A stretch of DNA of 38,056 bases from Tindallia californiensis (GTDB lineage Bacteria > Bacillota > Clostridia > Peptostreptococcales > Tindalliaceae), in the NCBI RefSeq assembly GCF_900107405.1, contig NZ_FNPV01000012.1, forward strand, positions 1 to 38,056, given 5' to 3'. Below the pieces are notes generated by a model. That model saw only the letters and a list, made by a program, of their open reading frames with translations, was not told the origin of the DNA and made no database searches. The translations under genes were made by a program, and so were the position numbers. Positions 8,706 to 15,387 of this stretch are shown piece after piece. Within the stretch, counting starts at the first letter, position 1. Each line of letters starts with the position of its first letter.

Positions 8706-9674
8706 TTAAAACTGTTCTGGATAGAACCCTTCAGCTAATATCCGAAGGGCATCTACATTGCGCGGACCCTCAAAAACACTGGGAAGTGGCAGGATGACAA
8801 AACGTTGGTTTTTCACAGCATCCACCTCCTGCATAAAGGGGTTAGTAAGCAGTTCATCGATTTTCTCTTCTGCCGTTTCATCTCCATAGTCATTGATCAC
8901 AATAACTTCTGGATTGCGGTCTACGACTTCTTCCCAATTAACACTTCCCCAGTTATTGGCAATGTCATCAAAAATATTTTTACCACCAGCCATTTCAATC
9001 AGGGTTGTTTGCAGGGATTGTCCCGCCGTAAATACCGCGTCTCCACCCATATCAAAAACAAGAACTTTCACCGGTTCTTCTATTTCTCCCAATTGTTGCT
9101 GAATCGTTTTCATCTCCTGTTGCATTTCACTGACAATAGCAATTGCTTTTTCTTCCACATCAAAAATCCTGCCCAAGTTCAGAAAGTCTTCATAGACATC
9201 ATCCATGGTTGCTCCATTTACCAAGGTTCCTTTTACCGCATAGGCATGAATTCCATAGGTTTCCATTTCGTTCACAGAAGCTGTTCCATTTGCACCAAAG
9301 GCACTGTCACGCCCATATACAAAGTCCGGCTCAGCGCCTAACAAAACTTCCATAGAGGGATATCTTTCGGCTAACACAGGGATACGGTCAAAATCATCCT
9401 TGAATTCCGGCAGGATTTCAGCGTTGTTAAAAGCCGTTCCTACAATACGGTCTCCCAAGCCTAAGGTAAATAATATTTCGGTTGTATGAACATTCATACT
9501 GACAATTCGCTCTGGCACTTCGGTAATGCTTAAGGTTCTATTAAAATTTTGGATCGTCACCGGTTGATAATCCGTTATTGTTTCTTTGGAGTCCGTTTGA
9601 ACTTCTCCTTTTCCGCACCCTATAAAAAGCAGGATTCCCATCATTAGTAACAGAGACAGCCATTTTTTCTTCAT
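8706..9674 (-). CDS. btuF: Cobalamin-type ABC transporter, substrate-binding lipoprotein
   Basis: A 322-residue binding protein of the BtuF/FhuD (PeriBP_2) class. The signal peptide runs from KKKWLSLLLMMGILL to the lipobox FIGC, so it is anchored outside the membrane by a lipidated cysteine near residue 20. The mature protein shows PERIVSMNVHTTEILFTLGLGDRIVG, the usual first half-domain, and PEVIVINDYGD in the second. ATG 9674 is chosen because AGGAG lies 7 bases before it; an ATG two codons upstream (9680) is too close to the ribosome binding site. A cobalamin riboswitch with a terminator ends 20 bases upstream. Substrate: cobalamin or another corrinoid (from the riboswitch); a siderophore is the alternative from sequence class alone. 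Confidence 0.87.
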   Translation of the reverse strand: MKKKWLSLLLMMGILLFIGCGKGEVQTDSKETITDYQPVTIQNFNRTLSITEVPERIVSMNVHTTEILFTLGLGDRIVGTAFNNAEILPEFKDDFDRIPVLAERYPSMEVLLGAEPDFVYGRDSAFGANGTASVNEMETYGIHAYAVKGTLVNGATMDDVYEDFLNLGRIFDVEEKAIAIVSEMQQEMKTIQQQLGEIEEPVKVLVFDMGGDAVFTAGQSLQTTLIEMAGGKNIFDDIANNWGSVNWEEVVDRNPEVIVINDYGDETAEEKIDELLTNPFMQEVDAVKNQRFVILPLPSVFEGPRNVDALRILAEGFYPEQF

Positions 9675-9699
9675 TTTCATTCTCCTTTTTTAGGGCATT

Positions 9700-9728
9700 A
9701 AAAAAAGCCCCTTAATTATTAAGAGACT
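9700..9728 (-). terminator. Riboswitch expression-platform terminator
   Basis: On the minus strand AGTCTCTTAA pairs with TTAAGGGGCT (G-U pairs allowed) and is followed by a run of seven T. It lies between the aptamer and the btuF ribosome binding site, so the switch most likely acts by transcription termination. Confidence 0.85.
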
Positions 9729-9784
9729 TCCCATCTTAGTTCTCTTTACCTACTTTCCCCTTGTCGCTTTACGCATGTTTTCAT

Positions 9785-9941
9785 TTAAGGCAGGTCTCCT
9801 GGCTTGCGTTTCTTCCTCCTCCCAGCCTTCCCAAATTTCTTCAGTGGCATCTTAGGGATTCGTCTTCGCTTACAGTGGCGGGTCCGCGCCGGACTATAAC
9901 CGGTCTTTCCTATTCTCCTCCTTTTAAGAGGCACCTTAAGG
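9785..9941 (-). ncRNA. Cobalamin riboswitch aptamer
   Basis: Reading the minus strand, the region begins with AAGGTGCC (near 9938), continues through a GC-rich core with GCCACTG (near 9850) and ends with the B12 box AAGCCAGGAGACCTGCC (9788-9804). TTAAGG at the 5' edge can pair with CCTTAA at the 3' edge to form P1. These are the hallmark elements of the cobalamin aptamer in the right order and at the right spacing. It controls the btuFCD-type operon, which it directly precedes; bound cobalamin would favour the terminator at 9700-9728. Confidence 0.93.
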
Positions 9942-10007
9942 ATTTATAATTTATTTATCTATTCATCCTATCATAGGAAGATTATGAAAACAAGCTATTT
10001 CTTATCT

Positions 10008-10091
10008 TTAACGAAGTCGATCATCCAGCACTACCTTATTCCTTCCGGATTTTTTCGCTTCGCAAAGAGCTCCATCTGTCAAATGACATGA
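10008..10091 (-). pseudogene. Remnant of a GGDEF-protein C-terminus
   Basis: Translating the minus strand gives about 27 codons ending in a TAA at 10008, including LTDGALCEAKKSGRNKVVL. This matches the invariant C-terminal end of GGDEF domains, for example ALYEAKESGRNKVVF in the diguanylate cyclase at 18077-19531. Nothing upstream in this frame resembles the rest of a GGDEF domain, and the sequence runs into a repeat element. It is therefore a decayed fragment left by deletion or rearrangement. Confidence 0.7.
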
Positions 10092-10120
10092 TTGCCTTCA
10101 AATTGCCGGTTCAGAATGTC

Positions 10121-10185
10121 AGTGGGGACGGGGACAACTCAGCCTGAGGTAACTCAACCCGTCCTTACTGTTCTGTTCCGAACCG
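10121..10185. repeat. Interspersed GGGGACGG palindromic element, copy 1
   Basis: GGACGGG (10126-10132) pairs with CCCGTCC (10158-10164), with an inner stem CTCA-GCC-TGAG; a further CCGAACCGTCCC lies just downstream. The opening CAGTGGGGACGG followed by CAACTC recurs at 34045-34065. This has the look of an extragenic palindromic repeat family. The flanks show no transposase gene. Confidence 0.55.
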
Positions 10186-10229
10186 TCCCTTTGTGTTCTT
10201 GCCTTCCCCTGTGTGTGTAGAAAGTGATG

Positions 10230-11348
10230 TTACCCATAATTTAAGGAAATTCGATGTTCCGGACAGACACTAGCACACAGTCCGCAACCTGCACATTTTT
10301 CTGTATTCACCGTATAAGAAAGGTCGTTATGTATGATAGCTCTGTTCAAACAAGCCGATTTGCAATGGCCCATACAATGATTGCAGTCTTCCTTTTCCTT
10401 TATAAAAGCTACTAATGGTTCTTTCGGAATCTCTTCAAAGGACAACAAGGATTCTAGTGCCTTTCCCCGAACTTCATCCAAGCTCTCAATATTCAGGTTT
10501 TTCATAAGGTCTTCCAGTTCCTTCAGAATGGTTTTCAGGTGGCTGTACCCATGAATCATCAATGAACTGCACAACTGAACCGTGACGGCACCAAGCATGG
10601 AAAACTCCAAAACATGTTCTCCCTTACTCACGCCTCCGACCCCAGAAACAGGCAGATTAGTTGCCTGTACCATCGAAGCCAAAGCCGCAAAAGCGATAGG
10701 ACGTATTCCTTCCCCAGAATATCCACCATAGGTAGGCAGCAAGGCTTTTCTTGTATAAAGATCTACTCCGGGGATAGCCCTCACCGTATCGATGCCACTT
10801 AACGCCGCTGCACCACCCCGCTTAGCCTCTCTGGCCAGTTTTCCGATATTTAACACATTGGCAGAAAGTTTTACTATCACTGGAATATTCACGCTTTCTG
10901 TTAATGCTTTAGTAAACACATAAAGTCCTTCAGGAGAATCAACAATCCCGTCAATGCCTTCTCCATGAGGTGAAAAAAGGCTCATTTCAATTGCATCCAC
11001 TCCGTAGGATTCAACTTTTTTACCAATGTAGGTTATTTCAGAGGCTGAATGCCCTAAAATGCTTCCTATCACCACAGCTCCCCGATCCTTAGCATAAGTA
11101 ATTTCCTGCTCCCATTTTTCCAAAGAATAGTCGCTGTATAATTCAATATTGTACAGACCTTTTTCTTTATACATTACCCTGGGCTTCACATTAGGGCGAA
11201 TCTCGTTTACGATGGTTTTTGTAACAACCGCACCTGCTCCTTGTTCCATAGCCTTTACCATTCCTTCACCAGTACCGGTTAAAGGGCCTGCAGATACGAT
11301 TAAGGGGTTGTTTAAGTTCAAACCAATAAATTTCGTTCTAAGGTCCAT
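10230..11348 (-). CDS. PreA-like dihydropyrimidine/dihydroorotate dehydrogenase-type FMN protein with ferredoxin domain
   Basis: A 372-residue protein: an FMN-binding TIM barrel of the dihydroorotate dehydrogenase/dihydropyrimidine dehydrogenase class (about residues 1-300), then a C-terminal Fe-S domain with CNHCMGHCKSAC and CAGCGLCASVCP, enough for two [4Fe-4S] clusters. The NIELYSDYSLE stretch matches the NIEL-SD motif of PreA. At the position where PreA/DPD carry the active-site cysteine (SCPHG...GxACGQ), this protein reads FSPHGEGIDGIVDSPEG, so that cysteine seems absent and the reaction is uncertain. ATG 11348 has AGGAGGGACGTT upstream. It is 10 bases downstream of the LacI gene, so the two are cotranscribed. 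No PreT flavoprotein partner is in the window. A role in pyrimidine breakdown or a related reduction is inferred from the codBA neighbours. Confidence 0.75.
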   Translation of the reverse strand: MDLRTKFIGLNLNNPLIVSAGPLTGTGEGMVKAMEQGAGAVVTKTIVNEIRPNVKPRVMYKEKGLYNIELYSDYSLEKWEQEITYAKDRGAVVIGSILGHSASEITYIGKKVESYGVDAIEMSLFSPHGEGIDGIVDSPEGLYVFTKALTESVNIPVIVKLSANVLNIGKLAREAKRGGAAALSGIDTVRAIPGVDLYTRKALLPTYGGYSGEGIRPIAFAALASMVQATNLPVSGVGGVSKGEHVLEFSMLGAVTVQLCSSLMIHGYSHLKTILKELEDLMKNLNIESLDEVRGKALESLLSFEEIPKEPLVAFIKEKEDCNHCMGHCKSACLNRAIIHNDLSYTVNTEKCAGCGLCASVCPEHRISLNYG

Positions 11349-11358
11349 AACGTCCCTC

Positions 11359-12390
11359 CTAATTGAATATTTCTTGTAAACGATCGTCCTGACCACAGGA
11401 TCTTCGTATTTTCAACTTTGGTTGCAAATAAATTTCCGGCTGAGCTTCTTCTGTTTTCCTTCCGTCCTGAAGATTCTCAAACAATAATCTAGCCGCCATT
11501 AATCCCATTTTATGCACTGGCTGAGAAACGGTAGTAAGTTTTGGTTCTACATAAGCGGTGGGTTTAATATCATCAAAACCCATCACCGCTACTTTATGGG
11601 GAATAGAAATTCCTTTTCGTTTAAGGGCTTCCATTGCTCCAATGGCCATCAGATCATTCCCTGCAAAAATAGCCTGAGGCATTTCCTCTTTGCTTAATAA
11701 CTTATTAGTGGCAATAGACCCCCCTGTAATATCTTCTCCACCAATAAGAATTAAATCTAGGTTAGGAGTCACACCATATTCTTTAAGGGCATTTTTATAC
11801 CCTTCAATCTTTTCATCATCTACCGGGTGATCCTTTTTGCCCTGGATCATTGCAATTCGTCGGTATCCAATATCTAGCAGATGCTTCGTTGCGATATAGC
11901 CTCCCATCTTATAATCCGTATATACCGTTGGTATCCCAAGACCACTTCGGTTTCTGCCTAGGTGCACCATTTGAATCTTATCTTGCTTCATTTTCAGAAG
12001 TTTTTTATCAGATAATTCTGAAGCTACCAAAATTAATCCGTCCACCCTTTTTTCCATTAAAAGACTTACATGTTCTGTTTCTTTTTCTAAGCTTCCTTCT
12101 GTATTGCATAGAAACACAGAATATCCTTTTTCCCGAGCTACTTTTTCAACCCCCTCGGCAATTTCCGGGTATAAAGGATTCGTTAGCCCAGGTATTAAGA
12201 GACCAATGGTTCGGGAGCGATTTAAGTTTAATCCTCTGGCAAACGCATTAGGCTTATAGTTCATCTCCTTCATAATCTTTTCCACATGGGCTTTTCTTGC
12301 TGGAGCCACGGTTTCCGGATGATTAAGCACTCTGGAGATGGTCGCCACTGATACGCCTGCTTTTTTTGCAACCTCCTTTATGTTCGCCAT
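11359..12390 (-). CDS. LacI family transcriptional regulator
   Basis: A 343-residue repressor-type protein. The N-terminal helix-turn-helix is typical (IKEVAKKAGVSVATISRVLNHPETV), followed by the hinge region NPNAFARGLNLNRSRTIGLLIP-type sequence and a periplasmic-binding-protein-like effector domain with GFDDI and TTVSQP motifs. ATG 12390 follows AAAGGAGAGAAACG; a longer frame starting 21 bases upstream includes the ribosome binding site and is rejected. Its gene is cotranscribed with the PreA-like gene and lies just downstream of codBA. It is the best candidate for the two palindromes upstream of codB. The effector is probably a pyrimidine or nucleoside-related compound, by context only. Confidence 0.87.
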   Translation of the reverse strand: MANIKEVAKKAGVSVATISRVLNHPETVAPARKAHVEKIMKEMNYKPNAFARGLNLNRSRTIGLLIPGLTNPLYPEIAEGVEKVAREKGYSVFLCNTEGSLEKETEHVSLLMEKRVDGLILVASELSDKKLLKMKQDKIQMVHLGRNRSGLGIPTVYTDYKMGGYIATKHLLDIGYRRIAMIQGKKDHPVDDEKIEGYKNALKEYGVTPNLDLILIGGEDITGGSIATNKLLSKEEMPQAIFAGNDLMAIGAMEALKRKGISIPHKVAVMGFDDIKPTAYVEPKLTTVSQPVHKMGLMAARLLFENLQDGRKTEEAQPEIYLQPKLKIRRSCGQDDRLQEIFN

Positions 12391-12423
12391 CGTTTCTCTC
12401 CTTTTTTTCATTCTAGTTATGGC

Positions 12424-12448
12424 TATTATACCATTTCTAGCGCTTTCT
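12424..12448 (-). promoter_or_regulatory. LacI-gene -10 box and operator-like AGCGCT palindrome
   Basis: On the minus strand a perfect TATAAT lies at 12424-12429, about 34 bases before the regulator's ATG. Directly upstream is GAAAGCGCTAG (12438-12448), which has the central AAGCGCT core of LacI-family operators, placed between -35 and -10 where a repressor would block transcription. No good -35 hexamer is seen. Autoregulation is an inference. Confidence 0.5.
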
Positions 12449-12530
12449 CCCTACCTAAGGGATCAACAGGATTTTTAGTGATGCTCGTCATCGAATCTAC
12501 AGGAATCTCAGCAGCGATAATGATCCGATA

Positions 12531-12565
12531 GAAAAAGCCTCACCATAATCATGTCAGGCTTTTTC
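12531..12565 (-). terminator. Terminator after codA
   Basis: GAAAAAGCCT (12531-12540) pairs with AGGCTTTTTC (12556-12565) around a 15-base loop, giving A and T runs on both sides. It can act in either direction and separates codBA from the lacI-preA pair. Confidence 0.75.
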
Positions 12566-12586
12566 GTTCATTGGATCAACTACTTA

Positions 12587-13822
12587 TTAAAAGAGTGCTT
12601 TTTTGACAGCAGGTGTTGCTTTTGCAATGACTTTCCCTCTAGTAACATTATAAAGCACTTCCTTTTTTTCATTTAATACATGATAAAAATCTTCTCCGTT
12701 CAAAATCAAAAAGCTGGCCGGATTCCCTTCGGCAATTCCATAGTCTTTCCCTAAGTGCAAGGTCTTTGCCGCATTATAGGTCACCAACTGATAAGCATTC
12801 AGAATTTCTTCATACCCCATCATCTGGCACACATGAAGTCCCATATGGATAACCTCCAGCATATTTCCATCTCCCAGCGGATACCAGGGATCAAAAAGAT
12901 CATCATGCCCGAAGGACACATTGATCTGTGCTTCCAGAAGTTCTTTCACCCGTGTAACGCCTCTTCTTTTGGGATAAGTGTCAAATCGCCCCTGGAGATG
13001 AGTATTCACAAGGGGATTGGCAACAAAATTAATCTTGCTCATGCCTAATATCCTAAAGAGCTTTGAAGCATAAGCATTGTTAAAGGAATGCATCGAAGTG
13101 GTGTGACTTGCCGTTACACGTTCCATCATTCCCGATTCATAGGCTCTGGTAGCTAATGTTTCAATAAATCTGGACTGTTCATCATCGATTTCATCACAGT
13201 GCACATCCACTAATTTATCATATTTTTCGGCTAATTCCATCAGAAAATTCACACTTTCCACTCCGTATTCCCGAGTAAACTCAAAATGAGGAATCCCCCC
13301 CACCACGTCGGCACCCATTTTGACAGATTTTTCCATCAGTTCTTTTCCCTGGGGAAAACTTTGAATCCCTTCCTGAGGAAAAGCAACCACCTGAATGTTC
13401 ACTTCCTCTTTCAATTCTTCTTTTAATTCTAAAAGACCTTCTAACGCAATTAGCCTGGGGTCCGTAACATCCACATGGGTCCGAACATGCCCAACACCAT
13501 TTTTCGCCTGTTTTCGGACCGCATTTCTCGCCCGGTCCATCACATCTTTTTTAGAAAGCTTCTCTTTTCTCTCAGACCAGCAAGCGATTCCTTCAAAAAG
13601 AGTGCCCGATAAGTTCCATCTCGGATCTCCCGCTGTTAAAGCCGAATCCAAATGCACATGGGAATCAATAAATTGTGGCAGCATCAGTTTTCCTTCCCCA
13701 TCAATCACTTCGATTCCTGGCTTTGGAGAAATTTCTTTTCCGATTTCAAGGAACTTTCCATCTTCAATCAGCACATCTTTCTTTTCTTTTTCGTTTTCAA
13801 TGCATATGTTTTTAATAAGCAT
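12587..13822 (-). CDS. codA: Cytosine deaminase (CodA-type amidohydrolase)
   Basis: A 411-residue amidohydrolase, matching CodA in length and motifs: DSHVHLDSA with H55, H57 and D59; VHCDE with H208 and E211; ASHTTSMHSFN with H240; SFGHDDLFDPWYPLG with D307/D308. The SHTTSMHS and GHDD-FDPWYPLG signatures are characteristic of the cytosine/isoguanine deaminase group. These enzymes hydrolyse cytosine to uracil and ammonia in the cytosol. ATG 13822 follows AGGGAGGAAGG. It is 54 bases downstream of the cytosine permease gene, as in codBA operons. Isoguanine, creatinine-like or other azacyclic substrates remain possible in this superfamily, but the permease partner favours cytosine. Confidence 0.87.
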   Translation of the reverse strand: MLIKNICIENEKEKKDVLIEDGKFLEIGKEISPKPGIEVIDGEGKLMLPQFIDSHVHLDSALTAGDPRWNLSGTLFEGIACWSERKEKLSKKDVMDRARNAVRKQAKNGVGHVRTHVDVTDPRLIALEGLLELKEELKEEVNIQVVAFPQEGIQSFPQGKELMEKSVKMGADVVGGIPHFEFTREYGVESVNFLMELAEKYDKLVDVHCDEIDDEQSRFIETLATRAYESGMMERVTASHTTSMHSFNNAYASKLFRILGMSKINFVANPLVNTHLQGRFDTYPKRRGVTRVKELLEAQINVSFGHDDLFDPWYPLGDGNMLEVIHMGLHVCQMMGYEEILNAYQLVTYNAAKTLHLGKDYGIAEGNPASFLILNGEDFYHVLNEKKEVLYNVTRGKVIAKATPAVKKALF

Positions 13823-13876
13823 TTTTCCTTCCTCCCTATTTCATCTTAGATTTTCTTTCATTTACTCATGTTCCTT

Positions 13877-15124
13877 TTATGAAACATTCTTTTTCCTGAT
13901 AATCATTTCGTAGGCTGTGTAAGCAACAGCAGAAACTACCAGCGCATTGAGCGGTGAAATTCCCCATTTCAAAAACACGCCTACCATCGATCCTAAAATA
14001 ACCGCCACAATGGCACCCGGATTTACTTCTTCATACTCACTACTTTCCTCTTGATAATGCTTTTTATTCATAAAATAGTGAAGAATAATCACTACCCCTA
14101 CCGGCGGTATCATTCCTCCTAGGAGACTTAAGTAAGCCACAAAGTTGTTGTATAACCATATAGCTGCCAATGTTCCAGCCGTCCCCCCTAAAAGCACCAT
14201 TGGTTTGGATTGAATTTTTGTAATATTCGCAAGCCCCAGTCCGGCTGTATACAAGGCATTATTATTGGTGGTCCAGATATTAAGCCCCAACACCAAAATG
14301 GCCGGAATCATCAGTCCTTGGGCTATAAGGATATCAAAAATATCAGCGTTTCCTGTCACGGCTCCGCCTACAGCTCCAAAGACAAACATAATGCTATTCC
14401 CTATAAAAAAAGCAATCACCGTAGCCCATACGGCTATATTGGGTGTTTTCGAAAATCGCGTAAAATTTGGCGTCGCCGTACCACCGCTAATAAAACTGCC
14501 AATAACAATGGACAAGGCTGCGGTTAACGTAAGGGGGTTAGCAGGATTTTCAGCAAAAACATTTCCAAAGCCTGCAACCTCATTGATTCCAACATTCATG
14601 GAATAAATCCCTAATAAGGCAATCAACGGTACAGCGATAGAACCAAGAATCGCTAACGCTTTAATTCCAAAATAGGCCGTCGCTGTCATTAATATGCCTG
14701 TCATGAATATGAGCAAGGTAGTATTAATGCCAAGCAGTATGGAAACTGGTAACGCAAACATCGCCACCCCTACTCCAAACCAACCAATTTGCGTAAAGCT
14801 AATGAGTACAGAAGGTAAGTAAGACCCCTTTGTTCCAAAAGAATGCCTGGCAAGTAAATCAAGGGTCAGTCCTGTTGATTGTCCTACATGAGCCAATACT
14901 CCAGTATAGAGGCCAAGAAAGGCATTCCCCAGTAGCATGGCCAAAAAGAAATCCCTCATGTTCAGGCCAATCCCCAAATTACCACCTGCCGTCATGGATG
15001 GTGAAAAAAAAGTAAATCCGAGCATCACCACAATGACCGCCCAAAAACCCTGTTTGCTTTCTTCCTTCACCGCTGATAATGAATGCTCTGTGTCTTTTTT
15101 CATGCTTTTTGCTGTGGCTTCCAT
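13877..15124 (-). CDS. codB: Cytosine permease (NCS1 family, CodB-type)
   Basis: A 415-residue NCS1 transporter with about twelve membrane helices. A cytosolic N-terminal tail leads into GFWAVIVVMLGFTFFSPSMTAGG. The first helices contain GLNMRDFFLAMLLGN, and later stretches include GSYLPSVLISFTQIGWFGVG and LGLNIWTTNNNALYTAGLG, which resemble the substrate-site helices of CodB. It imports cytosine with a cation. ATG 15124 is preferred over ATG 15130 because GGAGG lies 6 bases before it and abuts the upstream ATG. It leads the codBA operon and has two 14-bp palindromes upstream that look like LacI-family operators. Confidence 0.87.
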   Translation of the reverse strand: MEATAKSMKKDTEHSLSAVKEESKQGFWAVIVVMLGFTFFSPSMTAGGNLGIGLNMRDFFLAMLLGNAFLGLYTGVLAHVGQSTGLTLDLLARHSFGTKGSYLPSVLISFTQIGWFGVGVAMFALPVSILLGINTTLLIFMTGILMTATAYFGIKALAILGSIAVPLIALLGIYSMNVGINEVAGFGNVFAENPANPLTLTAALSIVIGSFISGGTATPNFTRFSKTPNIAVWATVIAFFIGNSIMFVFGAVGGAVTGNADIFDILIAQGLMIPAILVLGLNIWTTNNNALYTAGLGLANITKIQSKPMVLLGGTAGTLAAIWLYNNFVAYLSLLGGMIPPVGVVIILHYFMNKKHYQEESSEYEEVNPGAIVAVILGSMVGVFLKWGISPLNALVVSAVAYTAYEMIIRKKNVS

Positions 15125-15143
15125 CGTCATCCTCCTTTTTTGT

Positions 15144-15157
15144 TGTAACTAGTTACA
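15144..15157. promoter_or_regulatory. Perfect operator-like palindrome near codB
   Basis: TGTAACTAGTTACA is a perfect 14-bp palindrome 20 bases upstream of the codB start, close to its ribosome binding site. It shares 11 of 14 bases with the second palindrome at 15230-15243. A repressor bound here would block elongation or initiation. Confidence 0.65.
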
Positions 15158-15229
15158 TTTTGACTTAAAATGAAAGGCGTCATTATTAGGATCATCTTCT
15201 TATCCCGACACCTTATTGCTGTTTCAAAA

Positions 15230-15243
15230 TGTAACCGCTTACA
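15230..15243. promoter_or_regulatory. LacI-type operator upstream of codB
   Basis: TGTAACCGCTTACA fits the LacI-family operator form TGTAAnCGnTTACA with the central CG. It is 86 bases (start to start) from the palindrome at 15144, a distance that would allow looping by a tetramer or cover of both promoter edges. A TTGAAA (-35-like) box follows it on the minus strand. Confidence 0.7.
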
Positions 15244-15387
15244 ATTTTATATTTCGACAACGATTAGCAAAACTCCTTCTTTATTTTTCAAAAAAACTGA
15301 ATTTTTTCACTCTATCTTTCCACTTCTTTAATAAACTATGCCCAACCTACTACCAGGCCGCCCTGAGTTCTAAGATCGTTTCTTCTT

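Noticed and set aside
8805-9341. Plus-strand open frame of 178 codons
   Set aside because: It is antisense to the btuF-type gene, whose lipobox, domain and riboswitch are clear.
13395-13913. Plus-strand open frame of 172 codons, Ser/Phe-rich
   Set aside because: It is antisense to codA and its ribosome binding site; the composition is typical of a shadow frame.
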